Assembly: GCF_000147815.2 (NCBI RefSeq)
Contig: NC_015957.1
Span: forward strand, 7,006,001 to 7,070,000
DNA length: 64,000 nucleotides
Direction of reading: 5' to 3'
Origin: Streptomyces violaceusniger Tu 4113
GTDB taxonomy: Bacteria; Actinomycetota; Actinomycetes; Streptomycetales; Streptomycetaceae
The notes under the pieces: model-generated
What the model was told of the DNA's origin: nothing
Databases searched by the model: none
What the model saw: only the letters and a program-made list of their open reading frames with translations
Part shown: positions 9,061 through 18,292 of the stretch, in pieces
Layout: every line of letters begins with the position of its first letter
Position numbering within the stretch: the stretch's first letter is position 1
Program-made: the position numbers and the translations under genes

Positions 9061-9714
9061 GTGGATGACGACGCTCTTCTGACCGAGCAGATGGCCTACT
9101 ACAGGGCGGGGGCGGCGGAATACGACCGGCCCTACGCGGAGCGCGAAGACCTGCGGGAGTTGCTGGCTGCCGTCGATGACCTCCCGATTGCCGGGGATGT
9201 GCTGGAGCTGGCGTGCGGGACGGGGCAGTGGACCTCGTTGCTCGCCACGCGGGCGCGTTCGGTGACGGCCGTCGACGCGGCGGCTGAAGCGCTGGCCCTC
9301 GCTCGTGCGCGTACCGCGCCCGCCACCGTCCGGTTCGTTGAGGCCGACCTGTTCGAGTGGCAGCCGTCGCGCTGCTACGACACGGTGTTCTTCGCCTTCT
9401 GGCTCTCCCACGTGCCACCGGCGCGGTTGCCCGGCTTCTGGAACAGCGTCGCCTCCGCACTCGCACCGGGTGGCAGAGCGGTCTTCATCGATGACGGTCC
9501 CGCCGCGGCCGCCGAGGAGACCGTGCTCTCCGGCCAGCCGGTCCCGGTGGCCCTGCGCCGACTCGACGACGGCAGCCGGTACCGCATCGTGAAGGTGTTC
9601 CACGCCCCCTCCTCACTCGCCGCCGACCTCACGGCGCTGGGCTGGTCGGCCCATATCCGGCTGGTGGCCGGGAAGTTCATCGGCGTCGCGGAACCACCGG
9701 CCGCCTGTGCCTGA
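9061..9714 (+). CDS. Class I SAM-dependent methyltransferase
   Basis: A 217-residue soluble methyltransferase. The SAM-binding motif I is VLELACGTGQWT at about residues 45-56, followed by the acidic VTAVDAA loop and a motif II/III region around YDTVFFAFWLSHVPP. The GTG start at 9061 has GGGAGGAA at correct spacing; the upstream in-frame extension lacks homology. It lies about 100 bases after the aminotransferase on the same strand, with an inverted repeat between. Acceptor molecule unknown. Confidence 0.88.
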   Translation: MDDDALLTEQMAYYRAGAAEYDRPYAEREDLRELLAAVDDLPIAGDVLELACGTGQWTSLLATRARSVTAVDAAAEALALARARTAPATVRFVEADLFEWQPSRCYDTVFFAFWLSHVPPARLPGFWNSVASALAPGGRAVFIDDGPAAAAEETVLSGQPVPVALRRLDDGSRYRIVKVFHAPSSLAADLTALGWSAHIRLVAGKFIGVAEPPAACA

Positions 9715-9907
9715 GAACCGGTCCGGCTCCGGCGAGGATCAGATGAGCGTCGGTCGACACCACCGCCGGCGCGAGTGCGGCGGCCGCTGCCAGGACCAGT
9801 CGGCGTGCGTGGTCCCGCATACGCCGGGAGGCGGTGGCCACGGTGAGGGGGAGCGGTGAACGTGAGGAGCGCATGGGTGGTCATCGGCCCTTCGTGATGG
9901 ATGCGGC

Positions 9908-10078
9908 ACCCGCCGTCTCATCTCGCGTTTCGCCGGCAGCATCGCCCCGCCCGCGTCCTCCACCGCCCTCAGGCGGCTGACGGCCCGTGAGCACGAGGTC
10001 CTGATGCTCGTGGCACAAGCGCACAGCAACACGGAGATCGCGCAATTACATGGAGGCCGGGGAGGGGGAAACCCTTAG
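9908..10078 (+). pseudogene. Remnant of a NarL/LuxR response regulator
   Basis: Within an otherwise empty 618-bp stretch (9715-10332), one frame reads TRRLISRFAGS, then RRLTAREHEVLMLVAQ and HSNTEIAQL, the start of a LuxR-type helix-turn-helix as found in NarL-family response regulators. It has no start, lacks the receiver domain, and breaks off inside the helix-turn-helix before a TAG at 10076. It is a fossil of a deleted two-component gene. The rest of the stretch shows only a weak 65-codon minus-strand frame. Confidence 0.7.
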
Positions 10079-10332
10079 GGCCCCTGGTCTCAGGCCACGT
10101 GCAGCAGGGCACTGGTCGGGCCACCAACCGGGTAACCCCCGCCCCGCGGGTCATGCAGCCACTCCCGGCCTGCACCGCGGACGGGAGCGGGAGGGGAGCG
10201 GGCGGGCCCAGCACATGTCGAGTCCCGCTGGGAGGGTGGGCCGCGAGGCCGTGCTACGCCTTGTGCGTGACGCACACCGGAGCGGCCGCGTCGGAGCCGC
10301 CTCGTCCGGCGGCGGGCCTGTTCCATCGGACC

Positions 10333-11262
10333 ATGGCAACCACACCACCGGCCCCGCGCACCCGCTTCACGGAACTCGTCGGCTGCACGGTGCCCGTCCA
10401 GCAGGCCGGGATGGGCTGGGTGAGTGGCGTGGACCTCGCGGCCGCGGTCTCCGAGGCCGGCGGCCTCGGCATGGTCGCCTTCCCGATGGCGACACCGGAA
10501 GCCCTCACCGGGCTGCTGGAGGACGTACGGCGGCGAACCACCCGTCCGGTCGGGATCAATTTCATCCTCCCCGTCCTCCAGGACCAGGCGTGCATCGACA
10601 TCGCCGCGGAGCGGATGTCCGTCGTCGAGTTCTTCTGGGCGGCCCCCTCCCCTCGGCTGGTCGCTCGGGGCAAGGCGGGCGGGGCGCTCGCCGCGTGGCA
10701 GGTCGGCTCGGTGGCGGAGGCACGGGAGGCGGCCGACGCGGGATGCGACTTCGTCGTCGTCCAGGGAGCGGAGGCGGGCGGCCACGTCCGCGGATCCCGG
10801 GCCATGCTGCCGCTGCTCTGTGAAGTGGTGGAGCACGTCGACATCCCGGTCGTCGCGGCAGGCGGCATCGCCACGGCGAGATCCGTGGCGGCGGTCCTCG
10901 CGGCCGGGGCCGATGCCGCTCGTATCGGGACCCGGTTCGTCGCCACTACGGAAGCCGACGCGCACCCGGAGTATCAGCAGGCCCTGATCCGGGCCGACGC
11001 CGCCGACACCGTGCTCACCACGCAGTTCTCGGCCATGTGGCCCGACGCACCGCACCGGGTCCTCTCGGCCTGCGTCGACCGCGCGCGCGGCCTCGACACG
11101 GACGTGGCGGGCGAGATCGTGTTGGCCGGTGCCACCGTGCCCGTCCCGGCATCCAGTCCGTTCTGCCCGACCCGGACCACGACCGGGCAGGTGGACGCGA
11201 TGCCGCTCTACGCGGGCGAGTCGGTCGGCGCCGTGACCAGGATCGAACCGGCCGCGGACTGA
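10333..11262 (+). CDS. Nitronate monooxygenase-type FMN enzyme
   Basis: A 309-residue TIM-barrel flavoenzyme of the 2-nitropropane dioxygenase/nitronate monooxygenase family. Visible features are the N-terminal VPVQQAGMGWVSG, GGLGMVAFP, the VVVQGAEAGGHVRG loop that carries the catalytic-region histidine, and the phosphate-binding VVAAGGIATARSVAAVLAAGADAARIGTRF split as consecutive motifs. The ATG at 10333 has no strong ribosome site but begins the conserved region. It would oxidise nitronates or related carbon acids. Some family members are dehydrogenases or isomerases instead. Confidence 0.85.
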   Translation: MATTPPAPRTRFTELVGCTVPVQQAGMGWVSGVDLAAAVSEAGGLGMVAFPMATPEALTGLLEDVRRRTTRPVGINFILPVLQDQACIDIAAERMSVVEFFWAAPSPRLVARGKAGGALAAWQVGSVAEAREAADAGCDFVVVQGAEAGGHVRGSRAMLPLLCEVVEHVDIPVVAAGGIATARSVAAVLAAGADAARIGTRFVATTEADAHPEYQQALIRADAADTVLTTQFSAMWPDAPHRVLSACVDRARGLDTDVAGEIVLAGATVPVPASSPFCPTRTTTGQVDAMPLYAGESVGAVTRIEPAAD

Positions 11263-11449
11263 TCCGCGAACTCGCCACCGGCGCGGTGGCACGCCTGCGC
11301 GGGGCGCTCTCCGGCCAGGATTCCGACTGACGACAGGGGCTTAGGTCTCCGGCCCCGTTCAACGACCACCAAGGTCATCCGGAAGCCCGATGCAGCCTTC
11401 CCGGGGCGGAGCCATCATGCCAGTGGAGACCTGCCGAAAGGAGCACATC

Positions 11450-11968
11450 ATGTCCTACCCGGAAGACCTCGAGTACCCGGAGCCCCGCTACCACGGCGAC
11501 AGGGGCGAAGTGAACGCGACCTTCCGCCCGGCCGGCACCCCGCCGGACCTCTCCTCACCCGGCGGCTCGACCCACTACCTCGCCACCAGCGAGTCGACCG
11601 GCGGCGAATTCGGCCTGTACAAGCTGGAGATGGGTCCACGGTCCGGCGGACCCAAGACCCATTTCCACAAGGCCATCTCCGAGTCCTTCTACATCCTCTC
11701 GGGCAAGCTGGAGCTCTACAACGGCGAGAAGTGGATCACGGGCCGCGAGGGCGATTTCCTGTACGTACCGGTCGGTGGCCTGCACGCGTTCAAGAACGTG
11801 GCGGACGAGCCCGTGTCCATGCTCCTGCTGTTCGCCCCGGGCGCCCCGCGCGAGGAGTACTTCGAGAGGGTCGCGGAGATGACCCAGCGTGGCGGCGAGG
11901 AACTCAAGCGGTTTCGCATCCGGCACGACAGCTACTTCGTGGAGGACTTCGAACCCGGGACGGAGTAG
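11450..11968 (+). CDS. Cupin-domain protein
   Basis: A 172-residue single-domain cupin. Motif 1 appears as THFHKAISESFYILSGKLEL (about residues 63-82), supplying the two histidines and glutamate of a metal site, and motif 2 as PVGGLHAFKN. The ATG at 11450 follows AAAGGAG. It is monocistronic in appearance and follows the nitronate monooxygenase by 187 bases. Cupins of this size can be isomerases, dioxygenases or sensors; no specific reaction is claimed. Confidence 0.85.
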   Translation: MSYPEDLEYPEPRYHGDRGEVNATFRPAGTPPDLSSPGGSTHYLATSESTGGEFGLYKLEMGPRSGGPKTHFHKAISESFYILSGKLELYNGEKWITGREGDFLYVPVGGLHAFKNVADEPVSMLLLFAPGAPREEYFERVAEMTQRGGEELKRFRIRHDSYFVEDFEPGTE

Positions 11969-12019
11969 TCCGGGGGTCCGGGACACCGCCACCGGCCTGC
12001 TCGGCGTCCGGCTCGCCGC

Positions 12020-12160
12020 TCTCGGAGACGTGCCTCAGCCCCCTCGGCGGTGCGGTCGATGTGCCGGGCCAGGAGATCGGCGGCATGGTCGGCGTTCCGG
12101 TCGACCGCGGCCGTGGTCGAGGCCGCCCTCGCGGCAGTTCCGGCAGCCGACGGGGCCTCC
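12020..12160 (-). pseudogene. Possible remnant of an FCD-type GntR regulator
   Basis: In the 541-bp stretch 11969-12509 the minus strand encodes DRNADHAADLLARHIDRTAEG, which resembles the last helix pair of FCD regulators. No helix-turn-helix domain or start is found upstream. It is read as a decayed C-terminus; chance similarity in GC-rich DNA is possible. Confidence 0.35.
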
Positions 12161-12358
12161 TCACACTCATTCGGCCCACCCCGGGGTGCCGTCAAGAGTT
12201 GGCACGCGCGGATGCCGGCACCCCGCGTATGTCTCCAATTCTGAAGTGGGGCGAGCGATACTTCCGCGAGGTCGCGGCCATGCGACGGGCTTACGTTCAA
12301 CTGGTGAACTCGGCGCGGCTCTTGACCGGCAAGGGCAGGGTCCAAGACAGTCGTTCTG

Positions 12359-12372
12359 TGTGAGCGCTCTCT
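12359..12372. promoter_or_regulatory. CebR/LacI-type operator before the second GH16 gene
   Basis: TGTGAGCGCTCTCT contains the perfect palindrome GAGCGCTC (12362-12369) and matches 11 of 14 positions of the Streptomyces CebR box TGGGAGCGCTCCCA. It lies 138 bases before the GH16 start. It suggests repression by a LacI-family sugar regulator, released by glucan oligosaccharides. Confidence 0.5.
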
Positions 12373-12509
12373 CGACCCGATGGCGCTCGCGCTGTCCCTG
12401 TGCCCGAGTCCCCGTAGTCCAGCCTCCACCACACCCCACGCCAGGAGCGGGCTACGGGGGCTCGCACACCCCGTGACCGACGTTCCTTCGGACGAAAGCA
12501 GCCCCCCAC

Positions 12510-13481
12510 ATGTTCAGGATCACCTCCCGTACGACGGCGGAGGCCAAGCCCCGCCGCCGACGACGCGTACTGGCCTTCGTGGCCGCCCTGTCGCTTCCGC
12601 TGACCGGACTGCTGGCTCTGACCGTGTCCTCCAACACCGCCGCCGCCGGCGAACCCGCCGCCGCGGCCGAGTGGACCACCGTCTTCCAGGACGACTTCGA
12701 CGGCGCGGCGGGCACCGGCCTGAACAAGAACGACTGGCTGTACGACATCGGCACCGGCTACCCGGGCGGCGCCCCGAACTGGGGCACCGGGGAGGTCGAG
12801 TCGGTCACGGACTCGACCGAGAACGTCTACCACGACGGCGAGGGTCACATGGTGATCAAGCCGATCCGCGACGGTTCCGGGAAGTGGACGTCCGGCCGGG
12901 TGGAGACCCAGCGCACCGACTTCGAGGCCCCGGCCGGTGGGCAGTTGGAGATCAGTGCTTCCCTCAAGCAGCCCAACCCGGAGAAGGCCCTCGGAATCTG
13001 GCCCGCCTTCTGGGCCATGGGCGCCGACGCCCGTCCGACCGGCGCCACCAACTGGCCGAGCATCGGCGAGCTGGACATCATGGAGAACGTCAACGGGCTG
13101 AGCAAGCACTCGAACACCTTCCACTGCGGGGAGTGGGCCGGTGAGTGCCACGACCCGGACGGGATCACCAGCGATCTGCTGCCGTGCGACGGCTGCCAGA
13201 CCGACTACCACACGTACTCCGTGATCGTGGATCGCACCGACACCTCCGCCGAGCAACTGCGCTTCTACCGCGACGGCAAGGAAACCTTCACGGTGAAGCA
13301 GAACCAGGTGTCCGCCGAGACCTGGAAGAAGGCGGTCGACCACGGGTTCTTCGCCATCTTCAATGTCGCGGTCGGCGGCTCCTACCCGAACAAGGTCTGC
13401 GGCTGCACCTCGCCGGCGGCGGACACCACCTCCGGTGAGGGGATGAGCGTGGACTCGTTCTCCGTCAAGGTGAGCCAGTAA
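12510..13481 (+). CDS. Secreted GH16 endo-beta-1,3-glucanase
   Basis: A complete 323-residue secreted GH16 enzyme. The signal region has a PRRRRR cluster followed by a hydrophobic stretch to about residue 50. The catalytic motif GELDIMEN gives Glu187 as nucleophile and Glu192 as acid/base, with the usual ALGIWPAFWAMG and FAIFNVAVGGSYP segments around it. Several cysteines near the end (CGCTSP) could form disulfides. It lacks a carbohydrate-binding module. A LacI-type operator lies upstream and a strong bidirectional hairpin follows. It is a different paralog from the GH16 at the window start. Confidence 0.93.
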   Translation: MFRITSRTTAEAKPRRRRRVLAFVAALSLPLTGLLALTVSSNTAAAGEPAAAAEWTTVFQDDFDGAAGTGLNKNDWLYDIGTGYPGGAPNWGTGEVESVTDSTENVYHDGEGHMVIKPIRDGSGKWTSGRVETQRTDFEAPAGGQLEISASLKQPNPEKALGIWPAFWAMGADARPTGATNWPSIGELDIMENVNGLSKHSNTFHCGEWAGECHDPDGITSDLLPCDGCQTDYHTYSVIVDRTDTSAEQLRFYRDGKETFTVKQNQVSAETWKKAVDHGFFAIFNVAVGGSYPNKVCGCTSPAADTTSGEGMSVDSFSVKVSQ

Positions 13482-13500
13482 CGACGACACGGCTCCCCGT

Positions 13501-13543
13501 ACGTCGGGCTCCACGATCCGGTTGTGGTCGTGGAGCCCGACGT
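13501..13543. terminator. Strong bidirectional hairpin between convergent genes
   Basis: A perfect 16-bp stem (ACGTCGGGCTCCACGA, 13501-13516, pairing with 13528-13543) with an 11-base loop separates the GH16 gene from the convergent RpiB-type gene. There is no T-tract, as is common in Streptomyces. Confidence 0.85.
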
Positions 13544-13555
13544 TGTCGGTCTGTC

Positions 13556-14020
13556 CTAGCCCTCGTAGCTCCGGATCGCGGCAACCTTCTCCGCCGACGG
13601 AGAGGTCTCGTCGAAGCTCTGCGCCAGCCAGTCGTCGGTGAGCGAACGGGCGAGTTCCAGCCCGATGACGCGCTGGCCGAAGCAGAGCACCTGGGCGTTG
13701 TTGCTGAGGACCGAGCGGCGCACGGAGTAGCTGTCGTGGGCGGTGACCGCGCGGATGCCGGGGACCTTGTTGGCGCTGATGGCCACGCCGAGGCCGGTGC
13801 CGCACACCAGGAGGGCGCGGTCTGCGGTGCCCTCGGCGACGCGGCGGGCCGCTTCCACCGCGACATGCGGGTAGGCGGTGTGCTCGTCGCTGCCCACGCC
13901 GACGTCGATGACCTCGGCGACCCGGGGGTCGGCCAGCAGATCCCGCTTGAGGACTTCCTTGTAGTCGTAGCCGGCGTCGTCACAGCCGACGACGATCCGG
14001 AACGCGTTCGCGGTGGTCAT
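13556..14020 (-). CDS. RpiB/LacAB-type sugar-phosphate isomerase
   Basis: A 154-residue isomerase of the RpiB family, last gene of the polyol operon. Signatures are [11 protein letters not shown] near the start, [12 protein letters not shown], the [16 protein letters not shown] loop that carries the catalytic cysteine, and [14 protein letters not shown]. Relatives in erythritol and threitol pathways convert D-erythrulose 4-phosphate to D-erythrose 4-phosphate (EryI/DerI). That role fits the kinase immediately upstream, with which it shares a 4-bp ATGA overlap, but ribose 5-phosphate isomerisation cannot be excluded. Confidence 0.87.
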   Translation of the reverse strand: MTTANAFRIVVGCDDAGYDYKEVLKRDLLADPRVAEVIDVGVGSDEHTAYPHVAVEAARRVAEGTADRALLVCGTGLGVAISANKVPGIRAVTAHDSYSVRRSVLSNNAQVLCFGQRVIGLELARSLTDDWLAQSFDETSPSAEKVAAIRSYEG

Positions 14021-15762
14021 ACGGGATCGCTTCCTGTCGTCGTGTGGAGGGTGGCCACCGCGGTCAGTACCGCGGCGAGTGAGGTGGCTCCGGGGTCGGG
14101 GGTGCCCACGCTGCGCTCGGCGAGGGGGCGGGCGCGGCCGAGGCGGGGGCGCAGGGCGGCGGTGTCCTCGGCGGCCGTACGGGCTTCGGCCACGGCGGAC
14201 GCGTACGCCTCGGCCACCGGGTCTCCGGTCCGCAGCCGCGCCGCGAAGGCGGTGGCGAACGGCGCGAGAGCGTCGACCAGGGTTTTGTCGCCCACCTCGG
14301 CCCCGCCGAGCGAGGTGACGGCGGTGAGCGCGGCCGTGGCGGCGGACGCCAACTCCTCGCGTCCCGGCGCCCGGTCGGCCGGCAGTGCGGCGCCGATGGC
14401 GCGCAGCGCCACGCCCCACAGCGCACCCGAGGTGCCTCCGGCCTCCGCCGCCCAGGCATCTCCGGCGGCGGCGAGCACCGCCGCCGGGGCGAGCCGTTCG
14501 GCGTGTGCCTTCTCGGCGGCCACCAGTGCCGCGTCGACGCCCTTGCACATGCCACGGCCGTGATCGCCGTCGCCCGCCACTGCGTCCAGCCTGCCCAGGG
14601 CCTCCGCGTCCCGGTGCAGTACGTCGTGGGCGGCGCGCAGTGCGTGGACGGACAGCTCCGCGACCTCGACCGCCGCGCCGGATGCCGTGGCGGCGGACCG
14701 CTCGGGGCGGCGCGGGGCGGCGGCGGGCCGTGCGGCGGCGGCGTCCACCGGGACTTCCTGCGGTGTCCCCCGGCGGAAGGCCGGGGTGTCGGCCGGTGCG
14801 CGCCACAGGCGTTCCAGCTCGTCGTCCAGCCAGCTCAGAGTGAGGGAGCAACCGGCCATGTCGAGACTGGTGACGAGTTCGCCGACCTCGGGGCGTACGG
14901 GTGTGAGCCCCGCCTCGTCCAGCAGCCGGGCCACGGCGCCCCACAGCACGTACAGCTCCTCGTACTTCGTGGCGCCGAGGCCGTTGAGGACGACCGCGAC
15001 CCGGCCCTCGCCGTCCGTGTCCGCAGGCCGGTCCGCCAGCAGCCCCGTCACCAGGGCGCGGGCCAGGTCCTCGGCGGTGCCCAGGGTGTCCTCACTCACC
15101 CCCGGTTCGCCGTGGATGCCGAGACCGAGGCCCAGGCGGCCCTCGGGAACGGTGAACAGGGGCGCGTCGGAGCCCGGCAGGGTGCAGCCGTCGAAAGCCA
15201 CTCCGAGCGTGCGGGTACGGGCGTTGGTGTGCTCGGCCACGCGGACGACCTCGTCCAGCGGCGCGCCTTCCTCGGCCGCCGCCGACGCGGTCTTGAAGAC
15301 GACGAAGCCGCCCGCGATGCCCCGCCGCCGCGCCGTCTGGTCGGCGGGGGCGGAGGCGATGTCATCGGTGACGGCGAAGCAGCGGGCGGGAGTGCCGTCG
15401 TCCGCCAACTGCCGTGCCGCGAGGCCGAAGTTCATCACGTCTCCGGCGTAGTTGCCGAAGAGGAAGAGGACACCGCCGCCCGCCTCCGCCGCCTCGGCGA
15501 CCGAGCGGGCGCGGGCGGCCGACGGGGAGGTGAACACATCGCCGATGACCGAACCGTCGGCGAATCCGGGGCCGACGACACCGCAGAAGGCCGGGTAGTG
15601 GCCGGAGCCGCCGCCGGTGAGGACGGCCACCTTCCCCGTACGGGTGGGGCGGGCGCGCACCACACCGCCGGGCACGGCCCGTACGTGTTCCGGATGGGCG
15701 GCGGCGAACCCGGTGATCATGTCGTCGGTGAACCGGGCGGGGTCGTTGAAGAGCCTGGTCAT
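14017..15762 (-). CDS. DhaK-DhaL fused ketose kinase (dihydroxyacetone or erythrulose kinase)
   Basis: A 581-residue ATP-dependent kinase with a DhaK substrate domain (about 1-330) and a DhaL ATP-binding domain (about 385-575) joined by an Ala/Pro-rich linker. The DhaK part shows [21 protein letters not shown] and GIHGEPG; the DhaL part shows [14 protein letters not shown] with the Mg-binding aspartates and [12 protein letters not shown]. It overlaps the FGGY kinase upstream and the RpiB gene downstream by four bases each. In mycobacterial threitol and erythritol pathways such proteins phosphorylate D- or L-erythrulose, a likely role here. Glycerone is the alternative substrate. Confidence 0.9.
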   Translation of the reverse strand: MTRLFNDPARFTDDMITGFAAAHPEHVRAVPGGVVRARPTRTGKVAVLTGGGSGHYPAFCGVVGPGFADGSVIGDVFTSPSAARARSVAEAAEAGGGVLFLFGNYAGDVMNFGLAARQLADDGTPARCFAVTDDIASAPADQTARRRGIAGGFVVFKTASAAAEEGAPLDEVVRVAEHTNARTRTLGVAFDGCTLPGSDAPLFTVPEGRLGLGLGIHGEPGVSEDTLGTAEDLARALVTGLLADRPADTDGEGRVAVVLNGLGATKYEELYVLWGAVARLLDEAGLTPVRPEVGELVTSLDMAGCSLTLSWLDDELERLWRAPADTPAFRRGTPQEVPVDAAAARPAAAPRRPERSAATASGAAVEVAELSVHALRAAHDVLHRDAEALGRLDAVAGDGDHGRGMCKGVDAALVAAEKAHAERLAPAAVLAAAGDAWAAEAGGTSGALWGVALRAIGAALPADRAPGREELASAATAALTAVTSLGGAEVGDKTLVDALAPFATAFAARLRTGDPVAEAYASAVAEARTAAEDTAALRPRLGRARPLAERSVGTPDPGATSLAAVLTAVATLHTTTGSDPV

Positions 15763-17219
15763 CGGGTGCTCCAGCCTTCGCGTGCGATGTCGAGGGCCTG
15801 GCGGTAGGCGGTGTAGCCCTCGGCGTAGTGGTCGATCAGCCCGCGCTCGGCGGTCACGGTACGCAGGCGGGCGCGCCAGGCGACGGGGTCGACCGGCGTG
15901 CCCAGGGAGCGCCAGGCGACGTGGGCCGCACCGCGGATGCCCACGGCGTCGTCGCAGACGTCCAGGTCACCGCCGAGGACACCGGCGAAGATGCGCGCCC
16001 ACTCGCCGGAGCGCGCGCCGCCGCCGCAGGCGGTGACGGTGCGGGTGACGCCGAGGGTTTCCATGCAGTGCCGGGCCGAGTAGGCGACGGCCTCGCACAG
16101 CGCCCGTACCAGGTCGGCGCGGCCGGCCAGCGGGGAGAGACCGTCCAAGCGGCCACGGGCCCGCGGGTCGACGAATGGTGCGCGCTCGCCGCTGGCGGAC
16201 AGGAACGGCAGCGCGGTGACGCCCGAGGCGCCGGGCGGGGACTGGACGAGCAGCGCGTCCAGCGCCTCGATCTTGACGTCGAGAAGTTTCAGCAGCCAGT
16301 CCAGGCCCGCGGTGCCGATCATGGCGGGCATGACCCGCAGATAGCGGCCCTCGTACGGGGTCGCCAGCAGCATCCCGGCCGGGTCCTCGGCGATGGCCGG
16401 GCGCGGCTCGGTGTCGAGGACCTGGGCGGCGAGGGTGGTGCCGATGATGAGGTTGCCCTCGCCCGGTTCGGCCACTCCCGAGCCGAAGGCGCAGGCCGGA
16501 ATGTCGAACGGACCGGCCGAGACCGGCAGCCCGGCGGGCAGGCCCAGCCGCCGGGCGGCGTCGGGCAGCAGCCGGTGCAGGGTGCCGGGCGGCGCCGGAT
16601 CCGGCAGCAGCCGGCGGTGTGCGGACAGTCCGCACAGCTCGAGCGCGGTCTCGTCGTAGGTGCGGGTGGCGACGTCGAGGAACGGCTGCGAGGCGTCGGA
16701 GACATCGACGGTCACGGCACCGGTCAGCCGCTGCACGACGGCGTCCACGCAGTATCCGGCGACGTGGGCCGCCCCCAGCCGCTCCGGCTCGTGTTCGGCC
16801 AGATGCGCCAGCAGGGGTGCCGCGGAGCCGGGGAAGAGGCCGACGCCGGTGCGCCGGTGCAGGGCGTGCAGGGTGCCGTCGGCGGTCCACCGGTCGAGCC
16901 GGTCCGCGGCCCGGCCGTCCATCCAGGACAGCGCGCGGCCGACGGGGGCGCCGGTGGCGTCGCGCAGCCACAGGCCGTCGCCCTGCCCGGTGAGGGCCAG
17001 GGCCTCGGCCGGTTCCTCGCCCAGTTGCGCGGCGTCGGCGAGTGCCGCCCGTACGACGGTCTCCACGGTGCCCACGACATCGTCCAGGTCCTGCTCGACG
17101 CGGTGTCCGGGCAGGGTGTAGACGGTGCTGCGGGCCTCGTGGGCGGGGGTGGTCCGGCCGTCGCGGGAGATGAGCTGGGCCTTGGTGACCGAGGTGCCGA
17201 TGTCGACTCCGACGATCAT
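15759..17219 (-). CDS. FGGY-family polyol or ketose kinase
   Basis: A 486-residue FGGY carbohydrate kinase. The first phosphate-binding loop is VGVDIGTSVTKAQL; the substrate region reads LTGQGDGLWLRD rather than the GGQMHG of xylulokinases; the C-terminal ATP loop is TACGGGARSGEWARI. The TGQGDG variant resembles erythritol kinase EryA and related alditol kinases as I recall them. It overlaps both neighbours by four bases. With the polyol permease nearby, phosphorylation of a C4 or C5 alditol or ketose is the favoured role. Confidence 0.85.
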   Translation of the reverse strand: MIVGVDIGTSVTKAQLISRDGRTTPAHEARSTVYTLPGHRVEQDLDDVVGTVETVVRAALADAAQLGEEPAEALALTGQGDGLWLRDATGAPVGRALSWMDGRAADRLDRWTADGTLHALHRRTGVGLFPGSAAPLLAHLAEHEPERLGAAHVAGYCVDAVVQRLTGAVTVDVSDASQPFLDVATRTYDETALELCGLSAHRRLLPDPAPPGTLHRLLPDAARRLGLPAGLPVSAGPFDIPACAFGSGVAEPGEGNLIIGTTLAAQVLDTEPRPAIAEDPAGMLLATPYEGRYLRVMPAMIGTAGLDWLLKLLDVKIEALDALLVQSPPGASGVTALPFLSASGERAPFVDPRARGRLDGLSPLAGRADLVRALCEAVAYSARHCMETLGVTRTVTACGGGARSGEWARIFAGVLGGDLDVCDDAVGIRGAAHVAWRSLGTPVDPVAWRARLRTVTAERGLIDHYAEGYTAYRQALDIAREGWSTR

Positions 17220-18286
17220 GGCCGGCCCCCGGTCAGCACCTCCGGATTGGCCACGTGCCGCAGCGGTTCACCGCGCAGGAAGCGGGCGGCCTCGGCGGCG
17301 GTGATCAGGGCGGCCCGGTCGGCGGTCTGCCGGGTGGATCCCGCCAGATGAGGCGTGGTGATGACATGGGGGGCCTTGTGCAGCGGCCAGTCGGCCGGGG
17401 GCGGCTCGATGTCGTAGACGTCCAGGGCGAGTGCGCCGAGCCGGCCGGACTCCAGCAGGCCGGGCAGCGGGGCGTAGTCGAGCAGCTCGCCGCGGGCCGA
17501 GTTGACGAGGACGGCGCCCTCGGGCAGGAGCGCGAGGTTGCCGGCGTTCAGCAGATGCCGGGTCTCGGGGGTGACGCGGGCGTGCAGGCTCACGACGGAG
17601 CTGCGCCGCAGCAGGTCGTCCAGGGTGGTGAGCTCGACACCGTCGGCCTGTGCCCGGGCCGGATCCGTGTACGGATCGGAGACGAGGACGTGTGCGCCGA
17701 AGGCGCGCAGCACCCGGGCCACGATGGAGCCGATGGCTCCGTACCCGACGAGGCCGACGGTGGCGCCGTCGAGCTCCAGCCCCGCGTTCTCGTAGGCGTA
17801 GTAGTCCCCGCGCCACGTGCCCTCCTTGAGGGCCGCGTCGGCGAAGGTGAGGTGGCGCATGGCGGCGAGGATCAGGCCGATGGTGAATTCGGCGGCAGCG
17901 GCGGCGTTGCGGCCCGGCGTGAAGGTGACGGGTATCCCGGCGGCGGTGGCGGCGGCCAGGTCCACGTTGACCGGGCCGCCACGGGCCACGCCGATGAACT
18001 TCAGATGGGGCGACTCGCGGATGACACGGGAGGTGAACGGAGCCATCTGGGTCAGGGCGACACTCGCGTCACCGAGCGCCTCCAGCACCTGTTCCTCGGT
18101 GCCGCTGGCCTCCTTCACACCCCCGTTCCCCTGCCCGTCGGCGCCCACCGGGCCGAAGGGTTCGTTCGGCCAGCGGGTGCGCAGCGTGCGGAAGCTCAGC
18201 CCGGCGGAGGGCAGGCTCTCGCTCAGAGCGTCGGCGAAGAGTTCGGGGGCGATGAAGTCGTCGCCGGATGCCAGGACCGCGGTCAT
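17216..18286 (-). CDS. D-2-hydroxyacid dehydrogenase, NAD-dependent
   Basis: A 356-residue member of the SerA/PdxB-like D-2-hydroxyacid dehydrogenase family. It shows the Rossmann motif VGLVGYGAIGSIVARVL, the substrate loop VARGGPVNVD, the catalytic region LVNSARGELLD with the conserved arginine, and HLAGSTRQT carrying the catalytic histidine. It is the second gene of the operon, six bases after the HAD gene and overlapping the FGGY kinase by four bases. An acid-sugar or phosphorylated tetronate substrate would fit, but none is proven. It is the only oxidoreductase of the operon. Confidence 0.88.
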   Translation of the reverse strand: MTAVLASGDDFIAPELFADALSESLPSAGLSFRTLRTRWPNEPFGPVGADGQGNGGVKEASGTEEQVLEALGDASVALTQMAPFTSRVIRESPHLKFIGVARGGPVNVDLAAATAAGIPVTFTPGRNAAAAAEFTIGLILAAMRHLTFADAALKEGTWRGDYYAYENAGLELDGATVGLVGYGAIGSIVARVLRAFGAHVLVSDPYTDPARAQADGVELTTLDDLLRRSSVVSLHARVTPETRHLLNAGNLALLPEGAVLVNSARGELLDYAPLPGLLESGRLGALALDVYDIEPPPADWPLHKAPHVITTPHLAGSTRQTADRAALITAAEAARFLRGEPLRHVANPEVLTGGRP

Positions 18287-18292
18287 GTCGGG

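Noticed and set aside
9677..9874. A 65-codon minus-strand frame with a hydrophobic middle
   Set aside because: It overlaps the methyltransferase end, lacks a ribosome binding site and has no recognised homology.
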